Source: Zeugodacus cucurbitae (Eukaryota > Arthropoda > Insecta > Diptera > Tephritidae). Taken from it: a stretch of 64,000 nucleotides of DNA. Made by a program: the position numbers and the translations under genes. Below, one piece after another: positions 26,601-40,380 of this stretch. The DNA is taken from assembly GCF_028554725.1 (NCBI RefSeq), contig NC_071667.1:69693501-69757500 (forward strand). Direction: 5' to 3'. The notes beneath the pieces were generated by a model, which was not told where the DNA came from, searched no databases, and saw only the letters and a list, made by a program, of their open reading frames with translations. The stretch's first letter is position 1; each line of letters opens with the position of its first letter.

Positions 26601-29600
26601 TTAAGTTGACGTAGGCAGTCTTACAGGGTCTTAAATACGAGTTCGCATATAGCCACTCACTCCCAAACACACATCCGAATGCTGAATTCATTGAATGGTT
26701 CGACATGTCGTATAAATTAAATGAATTTATTCTTGAAGACCTTAATCATGGTCATTGCCTGCAGTAAGCTCTTAAGTGCGTGCGTGTGTGCGTGTTGCTT
26801 ATTTTATCTACCTTCTCTGCCACTCTTTTCTGCGCTTTGTGCGTCTTTCAGTCTTAATTACTATTTGATTTCAGCGAATTGCCAAGTAGTCAAGTGAATA
26901 AACATGCAAGCTTCTGAATGGTTTTCTTTGCTTAAGAATATTTGAATGAACGAATAAATATACATATATGTACATGTTGGGGCATAACTGGTACATGTGT
27001 GGGGAAAATATTTATTTTTTATGTCTAAGTTTGAATAAATTACAAAATTACCACATTAATCGTGTTATCACATACAAAATTTTTACTTTGAGAGCAAAGA
27101 AGCTGAGCTTTTTAATCTAACTGGTAAATTATGTACCTTTCATGACATCCTTCCACCTAATTATATACATATAAAGACGTATTCTAGGGAATAAGGTGAA
27201 CTCTAATCTCCTTCCAAGCGAATACTTTCACAGATGATTCCAGAACTGAATATGCAAGCATATCCTCCTTTCTTTCTTCCTTTTTCAACTGTCTGCTTGC
27301 ATACTCTCTTATTTCATGATATCTGTTTCACAGGTATAGACTTATTGAATCCGATTCTCCGAAAGCTTAAGTGCCGCTTGGCTCTTTCATACATCTCTTA
27401 AAAATTTATCAAAATTATATTGGTGCAGTGCAATTTTGCAATTTAATCATGTTTTGTCCATAATTAATATTATTATTGGTTTTAGATAAAAATTCTTAGA
27501 CTCAAATCGCTCACAGTTGATGTTGTTAGATTTCTGCTTGGAATTTCTTGTCGAAACTAATTTGAAATTTCTTATGAAATCGTAAAGATCAAAGTGTACC
27601 AAATACATGATTAAGAACTTAGTTTGCAGTTCTGTGAAAGCTTTTCGAAAGTTGCATGAAAGCTTTTCGTTTCGAATCGTCAAATCGATTGTCTAAGTAG
27701 ATGGCAGTGCTCTCTCCCAGCTAGCAGTGACTGCTGTAGATAATTCGAAGACGATAAGAATATCAATGTCTTTGATAAATATTTTCGAAGTTCGAATATT
27801 TGAATAACAAAACAGCGTTCAAGTTATAACTATAAAATACTTTGAGCTTGAAAAAAATAAATGCAATAAAATAAATCGAAACTCGACAAGTATCTCCTAC
27901 ATTAAACTTATTAGCTTAAAAGCAAACTTGCGTCAAATTCAAAGCGCGAAAGCTTGTCGTCTAAAACACCTGCCAAAAATGAAAATTAAGCTGAGCAAAA
28001 TCAACTCGCATAAATAACACTGAAGTGGTAATGCAATGAAGAGAGAGAGAGACTGTGCGAAAACCTATATGTTAATGGGATTATTCAAGAAAAGCGAAAA
28101 AGGTTTGAAATTTACAATTTTCTTGAGTACACATGAATTTTGGCAAGATTTGTTCGCAACACAAGCGACCTTCTAGACAGCCCCTACACACTCCACCGCC
28201 GTAGTAAGCGCGCCACAATGCACGAGTGTGCACCAACTGAGCGGCGCTGAAAAATCGTTGATGACAGCTTAATGGATCGAGAAATTATGCGCCTTGTCGA
28301 CACATTAAAATAAAAATTGTGTAAACCTAACGCAGCGTAGCGAGGTCCATGCGCCGAGTGACTAAACGCTCGAGTGGCGCCGCTGAAGTGAATCTATGAA
28401 ACTGCAAGTGACAACGACGATAGATGACATTAGACAAGGATGACAGCGCTTACGGCTGGCGTGGAGAAGGCGTAAAGTGGCAACACTGAAAATTCTATTA
28501 GACCGAAAAAACGGTGAAGGACACAATGCGTGTGTGTGTTTGTTGTGGGGCTTGTGGGTATTTTTGCAATTTTTGGCGTTGTAAAGGGATAAAATCAACA
28601 TGCAGACTATGATAAAGAGAATGTGTTTGTGATAAATTAAATTAGAAGACTAGTAAAAATAACAGCAATAACTGCGAGGGACGTAAATGGCAAAGATCTC
28701 TATTGTTGTGGACTTAATCCGTTAAGTTCAGTGTTAACTGAAATGGAAAGCAGTTGCTTGTATGGTATTAATATCTATTGACAGACTCACAAATATATAT
28801 TTTATTACAATATTATTTAGAATAAATGCACTATGAGGCCTCAAACCTCAATTTGCGCCTTGGTGTATGCTATAGAAAATGCATTACACTCGATTAAAGC
28901 GCGCAAATGCGCCGCGATTTTGCCAATTCGACTGTCAGCCTTTTCGCAGCACTTTCAACGAACGCAAAAGACAGACTGTGACAACAATAAAACCAACAAA
29001 AACATGCAAAGTAGACAAAACAATTTTTTTTTTGGAATTTTGATGAAAATTGAAAATGCATAGCTAACTTTTGCAGTGTCGAAAATTTACAGCTTATCTT
29101 CGCGGAAAATGTGAAAAGTTTTATTGAAAACGAAAAGTCAGCGAAATCCACTCCGCCAAACCTACCACAAATGTGAAGAGTCAGTAAAACGTCGAAATCC
29201 TTAAAAACAAAAAAAATGGGAAATTGAAAATTAATAAGCAAAAATTTCGGCGCTACAAACTTTCGGCGGCGCTATCCTTTTTTCCATGCAAACCAAGTCA
29301 AGAGGAAGCGCGCGCTGCACGCCGACTGAGCGGCAAGGGCAATAAGCCGCTTCTGGCAAATGACAGCCGAGCGCGCGCGCACAGCGGCTACAATGAAGTA
29401 TGGCCCAACAGCAGTGTAAGCGTTTGGTTTGCCTAAAATACATGGATAATTTTCATTTAGCTGTTTGAAGCGTTGCGGCGGGCAAACTTTTTTAATCCAC
29501 TCCGATCAAGGCTGCATTATTTCGGCAATTCCAATAACGCAACTGACAGCCAATGTATATAAGTATGTGTATGACCCACTGACTAAACAATTTCAATAAC

Positions 29601-32600
29601 AACAAAAGTAACAACAACCATTTCCCCTTCGTTTCATGTTAATGGCTTTGGTTGGCAGCGCAAATGACAGCCGCAGCATTTAAGCGCTTGCCAATGACAA
29701 AGGATGCGCGCGTGTTCACCCTCCCACTCGCTCACTGTCCCTCTCACTCTCTGTGTGTGTGTGTCACTGTGCCGCCGCGATAATAAATTTTCTCGCATAT
29801 TTGGCTTAATACCAAAATTGATGGCATGTCATTAGCAGTTAGCCGAACTTGGTCCAAACTGTTGGCTTGCCATGCGGCATCCGTTTATCCACTACACTTG
29901 CACTTAGTAGATTATTCATTATGTGCTTGAAATATGAAGATGTGCGCATATGTTGTTGGCACATTTGGCCATTCTGCTTTTGGTGTGATTTAGCACAGGT
30001 GCAGCGCGCCGATTGTTAGTAAAGCAAGGGCGCACAATTTAGGATTTTTTTTGATTTATTATTTTTATTGTATTTATATAGATATCTGTTCATTCTGTCG
30101 TTAATTGATATTGAAATTTTGGTATTGGAGAGAGTAAGAAGAATAAAATCTTGCCAAAAAGTGCTAAATGAACTTTGTAAGCTGATGATAAGTACGGACC
30201 TATCCATTCTAATAAATTTGTGCTTTTCCTTTCAAGTGCTTTCTAAAGCTCTGCCCCCTCATTAGCATATCGTTATTTCGGAAACATAAAAATAAATTGT
30301 TCCCACAATTGGAAGTGGAAAGTGAAGTGGATTCAGACATAAATATACCTATAGCATGGTAGAAATACGAAAGCTCTAAAGACTATCAATCAACATGAAA
30401 AGATAATGAGAAACATCTGTAACGATTTCTGGGCGTAAAACTGATTTAAGAAATGGATATTTTATTGAAAAAATATCTGTTCTAAAAGCTTTTCTGTGCT
30501 AAGTCCGGTTTACAGGGTACCACAAATTTCTTTATCAACGGAGATTAATTGATAATTTATCCCAACACGATTAAATTTGAATGAAATGACTTATTGGATC
30601 TCACTGAAGCAACAATATTGGCTATTCTTTAATACCAGTTTTATACGAGTTTTAGAAATTGGTTCTTTAAATGTGAGACATTAAATTTAGGTAGTCATGT
30701 TTATGAAAGAAACAATATCAGTGCTCAGTTTTACGTTGACATTAGGATATTAAGGAAAACCTAGATATTTATACCAGTCAGAAATTACCCGACACCAAAA
30801 CCTAAAAAGAAATTTTTTTCAGTTGAGGATAATATATCATCAGCCCATAGAAAACTTTTTTCCGAACTAGTCCTTTAGATACATTAAGATGTTCTACCAA
30901 AAAAAGGTCCCAATTTTCTATGCTTTGAGTAGAACCGAATAGAACGAACAATTAGCATAAATCATATAAAGAGTTATACTCAAATAGAGATAATAGAAAA
31001 ATATGGCATATATCATAACTTATATATTTAATTCTACTGGATAACTTTGTTGTTGCTTTCACAAATAATATTTTATAAAGAGCAGAACTTGGTGTCTCAA
31101 AGCAAGAAAGCATTGAAGTAGCGAAACCAATGGGACTAATAATTTCGGTAATTACTATGTAAGTGCTGCAGTGCGCTAATGCACTTGCTGGTAATTTCAC
31201 ATTAAGTGTGTGAAAGCACTTAAACAATTTTAATAGCGCGAAATCAATAGTGCAACCGGAGTAAAGCCATTATGGCTTTGGTGTGAAATTGCTATGATAA
31301 TTATGCCATAGCTGGAATATTTATTGATGAGAGTGTCACTCAAACTTTCGCCATGGCCTGCATTTAACTACAGAGCCATTAACGCTAATATCGGTTATTA
31401 TAGTCATTAACATACATATATGCAGCAAGAGGAGCAAGTGCTAAAGCACTCAAAGAAATTAGTGGGTTTAACTGATGCGAATGCTTGAAAAAATGGCGCA
31501 TCAATGCTATTTATCAACTGCGATATTTAGAGAGGAAAAAAGTGGCGAGCAACTCGCAATAAACTGCAGACATGAATATTTAGAAATACATTTTGTATGC
31601 CTCTTGGCAACACATTAGCGAGCTGCTTATGCAATAATTCATAGTAAAAAATCATAAATTGCCAACAAAGACAGCAAAGACGCTAACAAAGTAGAAAAAG
31701 TGCAAAGCCCGTAAGAATATGAAAAAAGAGCTGAAAAAATAAATAAAATGCACAACACAAGGGCGTTCCCTAACAGGCGGAAGTCGGAACACAGCGCCAA
31801 GAGAAGTAGCAGCGGCAGCAGCGAGTTGCACTCAACTCAGCGCCATCGAAGCGTATAAAATTGAGTGCAATATTTTCTAGTTGAAATAATGATTTAAGAA
31901 GCACTTTTTGGTGCGTTCATGCAGAAATTGCTGCTTCCGATAAGTAGCAGCGGCAGCGGCAACAGCGGAGCACCTCAAGTGGCAAATGAGCGGCGAATGC
32001 GATGAGCGCCGCCGCCATTATTGTCAGCCAAGCAGGAAAATGGTGAAAACAGCGCGTACAATAATTCAGAGCCGAACGGACAAGCAGCCCAACTAAGCCA
32101 AGCGAGCACATAGACACACTGCTGCAGGTCAGCGAGTCAAGCTGGAATTCATAAAAGCAATGCAGTCAAAGTAGAAGCCAACTCTTCTGGGCTTGTGAAA
32201 GACTAGCAGTCATCAAGGCGGGGACTGCCAAAGCGCCAACGGAAGCGCGGAAATTGCAGGGCCGCAAGGATGGCATTTCAATTTCACCAAGGCCAGCAGG
32301 CAGTCAGCGGCTACAGGCGCTTTGCTTTAAAAACAATGGCGAGTCTAGAAAATATCTACTAAATTGCTGAAGGACAGCTACATTTCAAGGTTGTTGTTTA
32401 GACGTTGCTTGACTTAGTGAAGCACACTTATTTAATCCATTTTATTTACATTTTATACACTTGAGAAGAGATAATAGTGGTTGTAGAAAAATATAAGACG
32501 CACATAGTATATATGCAGGCAGGCTGCTACTTGGCTTAGAGCAAAAATAGCCTAGGATGCACGTCTATTGCAGTTTTGCTTTAAGAAAACAATATTAAAC

Positions 32601-34795
32601 GTGTGTGTGCATGTATGCTTAGCTCGGACATTCTCATAAAATATGTGCTGATGTTCTCTCCATTAGTGCCAACAGTTTTGATTTAGTGCATAGATGCCGA
32701 CATGGTTTGCTATATGCGCTCTTTGTTAGGACAATCTAGCGATATTTTAATAGCATGTCGGAACAATGAATTTAGTGGTTTCTTCTATTTATTAATCATG
32801 GAAAGACGTGCAGTTTATTTTGATGGCACATTATTCTTCCTATTTGTAGTGTGCACTTAATTTGAACTAGAAAATTGAGAGCCTGAAATGTCTGGGAGAA
32901 AATTCAACAACTAAACATTACACTTTCAGACCCTCACGATCTGTTTTGTTATCGAATAATCACATTCCGAATTGCTATAAGAACCCCAGGTAATCGACGG
33001 TATTATTCAGATACCTTTTCAGCTACTTAAAGTATAGTATCGATTGCATAAAACTATATCATAAGTCATTTGAGTCAATATCAATAAGGTGAAATTAATG
33101 GTTTGAATTTACATGGATGGTCTTTCCTTTTCTTCACTAGATATAAATCCATAGATTTTCACACAAAATAACTTGATTCCGTAAAGTTCATGTCAATATA
33201 TTATATCCCTTAACTTCTGCTCACGTTTAACATATTCTTAGTTTTTATGTTCTAAAAAGAAGAATTAAAAAAAAATTATGCTTTTAAAGCTTGAAAATGT
33301 CCGCATCAATTCTTGTTAATAAGGAAAATAAAATTAATAATCCATCGATATGATTTCGCGTTTTCCAAATTATATGCTTTAGTGCAATAGACACCCGTAA
33401 CTTTCAAGAAACTTCGATTTTCTGAAAAATCGATTGAGACTCCTAGAAATTTTATTGGAATCTCAGGCTTATGAGATATATCGGACAGTTCAGGGAAGTG
33501 ATTATTCTCGCGTTGATCTTGGTGCTCTGATAAATATTACGGTTGGCTTCTCTAGTTAATTATGTTCTAATTCAACGTTAGTCAAAACTTATAGGCACTC
33601 TACTGGAGGAATAAAAACTTGAAATAGGTTTATATGTAGGTTAGTTCAATAAGATTTGAGGGATTCGACTCTGAAATTATTTACTTTTGTATGCTTTATC
33701 AAAAGACCGTTTTACAAGATTACAGAAAGCTATAGAAAACCTTAACAACAATTTTTGGATCTCACTGAATTTTAAAGACAACATAACCTTACTTAGGTGA
33801 CTTAATAAATATTTCATGAAACCTAAGTTCAAAGCACACAAGTGTGTTTCCTATGTACATACTACATCAATTATATATCTATGAAATAGATAGATTTGAA
33901 AGCTGATATTTTAAAATAAATATATGTACATATATGTGAGCAAGTATTTAAGCCACTCGAACAAGCTGAGTTTATATAACACACACTATATTTTCACAGA
34001 GCACAAGCAGTAGCACTTGCTTGCAACTGAAGTGTGCTTAGTATATACTCGTAAGTATGTTATATAAGTAAATAGATGAGCACTAACTAAATGCGAGAGC
34101 GAGTGTTACCAAACTGATAAAACGCATAGCTTTCAACAATACGACTACAATTTTTAATCCAATCAATGCATTTTCCAAACGATTGAACAATGAGAAGAGA
34201 AATTGCTTGTGCGCACAAATAAGGCGAACATTTTAAATTGGAAGTGAAATGCAAGTAACGAGAAGAATGAGAAGACTGAGAAGAATGGAACGCACACAAA
34301 GCGCCGATAAGCAAAGTGGGTGTGAATAGCATAGTAGTGCAGGCGACAATAGCTATGGAGAGTGTGCGAGGAGGGTGTCTCTCATGTGTGTGTTTGTGTT
34401 CGTTTGTGTGCTGAAGGCTTTAAATAATCCCTTCTATGCGGTGGGGTGCGGCATTGTGGCAAGTCACAGTGCATTAATGTTAGTGCAGAAGAAGTGGAAA
34501 ATTGTCATCATCAGTTATTTGGCGTGGAGTGGCAATAATAACAACAACAAAAACACAGTAAACTGGCAATAAAAATAAATATTGTCAAGCAAAATGAAAA
34601 GCAAATAAAAATGTGTGAAAAGTTTAATTTGTGATAAAGTAAATTGCTGAGGCGTAGAAAAGTGGAACAATGTTGGATTCTCCGATGGAGAATGAGTAAC
34701 TGGAAAGTGTCTACTTTATCTTAAAAAAATATATTTAATTTGTGTGAAGTGAAAGTGTCTAAGGCATAGTTTCAGATATAATCAAGAAAAGCTGT
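23630..34795. other. Gene-free stretch
   Basis: AT-rich. GC-richer islands occur at 25870-26230, 28150-28400, 28830-29440 and 31740-32330; these may be regulatory. 25190-25330 looks like a worn dispersed repeat (GAGTAGTTCCTGAGATATGG). A TATAAAA at 31854-31860 has no convincing initiator downstream. No exon could be identified. Confidence 0.45.
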
Positions 34796-35430
34796 GTTGC
34801 CAGCTGTTTAAAAATTTAATTTACAGTTGATAAAATATAAAATTTATGGAATAATGACGTTAGGTTCAAGAGCACACAACTATTATGAGAAGAGTGTTAA
34901 TCTGTGTTTACTGACAGCTGAAGTAAAATTTTTCAACATTGGTATAAATAAGTGATTTTTGGAAATTTGTGGGCGAAACATTTTAGTAAGAGTTGCCACC
35001 TATTTTAATTTGAAAATTGGTAAAAAAATATATGAACACTACTAAACATTTTTGTGACAAACTAAAAATATTTGAAAAAGATTATGTCGAAAATATTTGT
35101 TTCAAGTGTTGCCATCTGCTTGAAATTTATGTATATTTAAAAAAAAAATGTATAAACTCGCAGAGCAACATGGGTATACAATTGGAGAGGTTAAAAAAGA
35201 CTTTGACAAAAATATTTTTGAAGCTATTTTGTGAAGAGTTGCCAGCTGTATGGATTTATAATAAAACTGTCGAAAAAATTTAAATCTAAATTTTAAAATT
35301 CTGTCAAAACTATTTTTACCATCTGTTTGAAAAAATAAAATTTAGAGAATTTACCCTACTATATGGTCACTTAAGAGCTTTAAGTTGACTTACAATAAAA
35401 GTGTAGTTTAGAAGAGTTGTCAGCTGTATA
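34796..35430. repeat. Degenerate tandem array around GTTGCCAGCTGT
   Basis: GTTGCCAGCTGTTTAAAAAT (34796), GTTGCCACCTATTTT (34992), GTTGCCATCTGCTTGAAATT (35108), GTTGCCAGCTGTATGGATTT (35238), TTTACCATCTGTTTGA (35315) and GTTGTCAGCTGTATA (35416) recur in the same orientation. They are separated by about 75-200 bp of A/T-rich spacer. Several are preceded by GAAGAGTT or similar. No coding meaning is apparent. Confidence 0.5.
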
Positions 35431-36743
35431 ATAATTGGCATTAAATTATCTTAATTGCAGAGATTTAATCTGCAAACTTTTTTATTACATTTTATTTTCT
35501 TGGAAGTTCAAATAAAATATATAGTTGTATCCCCACCCATACTACACATTTTATGTACACAAGTGCAACCTGTGTAATTTACCGAAACTATTCTCAACAG
35601 AGTTACTTAAATTTATTCTTTACCATTTGCTGGCATTTTTATCGCCAATTTTTTACTATCTTGCACCCAGCTTTGGGTAGTTTTATTTGTTAGTTCACTG
35701 TTGAGCCACTTGCTTTGCAATAAATCCAACGAAATGCAGTAAAAGCTGTGCTGCACACACATACAAATGTAAATATATTTATACTACCTATTTATGTTTA
35801 TAGAAAAATATATAGAAAAATATAAATGCACAATAAATACTGAAGCGAATTTCGCACACAATTGCATTTGACGGGGCGTGTGGCGTGCTTTGGCAAATGC
35901 CTTTCGCAATAAACTCACACTCAAATGCACATATATATTATGCTGTAAACGCTAAAATGCAGAAGCGTTAAACGCTCAGCGCATTTAGGAAATCAATAAA
36001 TTTTTACTACCCGCATTGCGATTCACTTGCCTTGCTATTTGCCGCTCGCATTCGCATTCGCATTTCGCAATTCGCGCTTTGCCATTATCGCTCTTGCAGA
36101 ACAATAGATGATGGCCTCTTTCAGTATTCTTACGATAAAATGCACCAGGCAGGCATGCGGAAGTGCTGTTGAGCAATTGCAAAAAAAAAGTCAGATACTG
36201 AATTCGCAACAAAAAAAGCTGCTTTGCGAGCATTTATTCAGCGAATATCTGCGCTCATGTCTGTGGGTGTGTTTGTGTGCCTGCATTTGACGAGGCACTT
36301 AAACACTAATACGTTAACACTGCATTATTCGCTATTCGCTTTTATGTTGGCGGTATATTTATTTTCAATGTACGGTAATCCATCGTCATTGTGGCTGATT
36401 GTACAGTGTGCTGGAGTTGGTGGATGTGTTGGTAAAAATTTGATAAATATAAAATGTAAACTTGGTTGAGATTGTGTTTGGTTTTCGGGGTATCACAATT
36501 GGGCGATTAAAGTGATCTATTTTCAGATACCGAAAATTCTTGAAGAAGTTGTAAAATATGCATGTATTAATGAGAAGCCTGGTGCATGGTCAAACTAACT
36601 TCGTTGAGAGACCACGTCTGCTCCAAAATAATATAAAGTAACCTACACTTTCGTAACCCTTCTATCCATATTTTGATAATTTCTTTAAATATATGATCAT
36701 ATGGTAAAATCAGCTGTTCTAACCATTGATGGAAGATCTTGTA

Positions 36744-37232
36744 GCCTTTTCACACAGCCAAATTAATTGATCAATTAAAATTTTAATTGAGAAACCCATT
36801 TTTGCCATTTATACTGCCAGTAACTCGATTTACGATGAGCTGTTATACATTTTTGTTTTTGCTTTTACTAAGAAGTTGGTAATTTCATCAGCTGATTATT
36901 ATTTTTCAGCAGCGTCATCTACCGTCTTGTAGTATTAATGCTATTTTATCAAAAAATTCAGCCAATCACAGACAAAGAACGTATATCGTACGTTCTTGTC
37001 GCAGAGTTGCTTTGGATTCAAGTCGATTTAAATTCAATTTAAAATAAATGGAGATTTTATTTTGTATGGTAAATCGATGTCAATAAGCGTTTAAATCGAG
37101 CAGAGGCCGGTAAATTGATCAATTTGCTTCTGTCTAAAAACGCTATTATTTCGTATTATAAATCGATCTAAATCAGCGTTTTAATCGAGCAGCAGCCGGT
37201 TAATTTTTCAATTAGCTTCTGTGCGAAAAGGC
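36744..37232. mobile_element. MITE with GCCTTTTCRCACAG terminal inverted repeats, copy 2, internally duplicated
   Basis: It has the same termini as copy 1 (GCCTTTTCACACAG ... CTGTGCGAAAAGGC) and is flanked by TA on both sides (36742-36743 and 37233-37234). It is 489 bp because the right end is present twice in tandem. Two blocks run AAATCGAT...GCGTTTAAATCGAGCAG...CCGGTAAATT...CTTCTGT; the first ends near 37133 and the second at the true terminus. The internal TCAGCTGAT stretch is shared with copy 1 in opposite orientation. Confidence 0.8.
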
Positions 37233-37234
37233 TA

Positions 37235-40120
37235 TCAGTAAGATTGTTTGGCGATTAAAGTAGCCTAGTATACTTTTTCTTCTGTAAATGACTTTTGCAC
37301 ATTCGAAGCCTGGTATAATTCAAAGTATTTTTATAAAATCTGACAATACATATTTCATCCCTTTCGACCCACTGTACCTCATTTATGTTGCGCTTTGGTT
37401 TTGTGCGGTTGTTAACAATAAAATAGTGGCCTGCACTTTAGTGCTGCAGAAATTCTACTTGCCCAACGTCTGTGCAACGGAAATGTCTACGAAAATGTAT
37501 TTCGCCTACCCAAAGTATAACCCAGCAGTAAATTCGACTCATGCTGTATTTGTGAACAAGATTGTAAATTAACCAAATAAGTATTTAAAATGTTTAAATA
37601 TTTATAATAATATTTTCTCGGCTTATGTTCTTGCTTTTTATAGTTTTTCAGCCCATTTATTTTGGATAAAAATTTATGTATTTTATGTATGTATGAAATT
37701 AAGTGAAATATTGCTGTTAGATGGACTACTAATATGAAACAAAATTAAGTACGTATGAATTTACAATAACTTCGGCATATTCTGCTGTTTATATTGAAAT
37801 ACATATGTGAATGAATGAGACAAATATTTAATTGTATTGTTAGTCAAAAAATAAACTTAAATTTTTTCATATGAATTTACCGGCAAATTTATTGCATTTT
37901 ATTATCAAGATTAATGGCTGCTTTTGAAAAAAAAAAATATAGTAAAAAGCTTGGAAAGTATTGCAAAAAGGTTTTTCTGTTTTTCATAAAATATGTATGT
38001 ACGTCATGCATTCACTCTCATATAGACAAATGAAATCTCGCAAATTGCACATTTTCCAGTTGTTGTCTCTCAGCAATTTCATTATCTGGCACATATATTT
38101 CTGACCATTTTTGGTGATTCTTACTTGTTTTTTTTTTTTAAGTCTCTCAGTATATGGTCATTCATTTGCTTCATTCCATGTACACAGAAAAACAGTTATA
38201 TACTTGAAACCATTTATAAAAGCTTGTGTGCATGTTATCTGTATGTTATGTGTGTGGCTCTATTGGCAGTTGGCCGTCTGCCAATTTGGCAACGCTCCAA
38301 AATCGATAGTTTCGTTTCTTAAATGAACTGTCAGCTGTCCTGAAACCAAATTTTTCACACAGTCTGCGTTTTTTGCCAATTTTGTGGCAATTTAGTTAAA
38401 GCTTTATTTATATATGCCTCAATTATTATGTGGTTTACACTACATATGTAGGTCATATTGCTATGTAAGAGATAAAAATAAATGAAATACAAATTAACTT
38501 AAAAGGAATTTAACTAGCTTTAACTAAGAATATTTTAAATTATTCAAGTTTAAATTTAGATATCAGCCTAACTTGAACCCTCACTATATATATTTTTAAA
38601 TACACCCTAGAGGATTAATATTTCAGTGAATTTCACCTCTAAGCTCCTTCAAGCAAAATTTAATAATCGCCCCCAAATAGTAATCCCCCTACTAGCTGCA
38701 TTTACGTCATATTAAGTAATTCTCCTTCCAATTTAAATTAATTTCAAGCGAAGCAAATCACTTTAATTGACTCGAATTTGCATTAAAGTTTCATGGGACA
38801 TTTTCCTTAAGCAAATATATGAAAATAAATTCCGGTAACACACGAACACATATGTCCTTAAGAAATGCCAATACAGACTCCCACACACACCTTTTGTAGC
38901 TACTTTCTGCGCGCTTGCGGCCACATTAATAATTCAATATGAGAATGCGGCGCCAAAGAAGACACTTGTGTCGATTGACCTGCGGCTTTGACAAGGCACA
39001 TACTTGTACACAAGTGTGGTGGGGTCTAAAGGTGATCGCGCAGGGTATCGAAATTTTTCTCATAGCAACGCGTGTTACAAACTGAGTTTGTCGCCGCCAT
39101 GGACTCATGTTAATTATAGTTCTTGTCATGTTTCTATTAGTAGCAAAGAAAAGAGGATAAGGAACGGCAAAATGGGTGTGCATTACGGTGCTGCCAATAT
39201 TTTACTTTTTACGTGAGAAATTTCAAGATTACGTAGGAAAATCTGAAATTTATGAAAATCTTAGAATGATTATTTTTTTACAATAAATATTGCCCACTTT
39301 TAGAGTAAGTGTGCTCTTTTAAGTAAATGTTGCCTACATTTAGGATGATTAAAATATTTCCAAATATTTCAAAATATTAAATATTTTTAAATTGTCTAAT
39401 AGATAGGGTATTTTATCGAATGGCGAAGTTTGTTTCATTAAAGAGTAGCTTACTTTTTGAATGAGAAATGATAACCAGACTCAAATTTAACAAAAAGAAT
39501 TTGTAGATGAATATATTTCCAAACATTTATATGGATATTAGGATTAGCAAAATTTTTGGCTGAAGATAATATGAAAGTCAAAAAATACTAACACACCCTA
39601 ATAAAAATATATATATGCCTGTATAGTCAAGTGCCTCTGTCTCTGTGCTTTATCGCTTTATCGCTTTCATCTCACCATACAACAATTTTGTTGTTGTAAT
39701 TTTCGCGCCTCCAACGTTGTTGCCAATAACAGTGCGGCAAAATGAACTCAGTCTGTCAAATACAGTGACACACACTGTATTTTATACACCAAATACATTT
39801 TCAAGTAACACTTACAGTTACTAAGTGTGCCATGTGTGCGCTACAACGGCGTCAGCTGTTGGACAAGCTTTATACTATACTGCATATAACACACAGCCAA
39901 TATAAAGAAGTAGGCAACCACTCAAGCGCAGCGCCCAAGGTCAGTGGAGCACTTAATTCACTTGAGGTCGTTGTTGTAGGTTACTGTCGTCATTGTCATT
40001 GAGGCTGCTTCAAAGTTCCGTAATTATGTTTCCCAAAACAGCATATCCACCACACAGACATATACATAGGCATACACGCCCTCACTTGTCATCTCAGTCT
40101 ACCACTCGTTTTTCTAATTT
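37235..40120. other. Gene-free stretch
   Basis: AT-rich intron; the motif pair at 39285-39348 is the only structured item seen. Confidence 0.5.
39285..39348. repeat. Two adjacent copies of the TGTTGCCTACATTTAGGATG motif
   Basis: A well-preserved copy lies at 39329-39348. A diverged copy, ATATTGCCCACTTTTAGAGT, lies 44 bp upstream at 39285-39304. Confidence 0.5.
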
Positions 40121-40123
40121 TCA

Positions 40124-40380
40124 GGCGTTACGCTTATTAGCCACAGCCGACGGTTCGTCGCAACATCGACAGGCAGTCAGTCGGTCGTTCGATGCTAGGC
40201 TCGAAACTCGGCGCTTGTCATTTGCATTTGAGGGTCCACTCGAACTGTATGATACACTCGACAGGATCTGCAGCGAAGAAGAGGCTTTTATTGCTCGTTG
40301 CTCTGAGATTACAACGAACGCTTTGTTGTTGATTTTGTCTGGCTTCTTTGAAGCAAAGCGTACGTTGTTGTAGGTCTGGC
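40124..40380. other. GC-richer island with acceptor-like sites on both strands
   Basis: The plus strand has TTTTTCTAATTTTCAG just before 40124, then an open frame to 40373 and an initiator-like GCAGTCAGTCGGTCG near 40172. The minus strand has GCCTCTTCTTCGCTGCAG ending near 40272. The open frame product (ALRLLATADGSSQHRQAVSR...) resembles no family I know. It lies about 850 bp downstream of the cpx coding exon. It may be a promoter, enhancer or unrecognised exon. Confidence 0.2.

Noticed and set aside
31854..31860. TATAAAA as a promoter
   Set aside because: No initiator or leader-like sequence follows at the right distance; such strings are common in AT-rich DNA.
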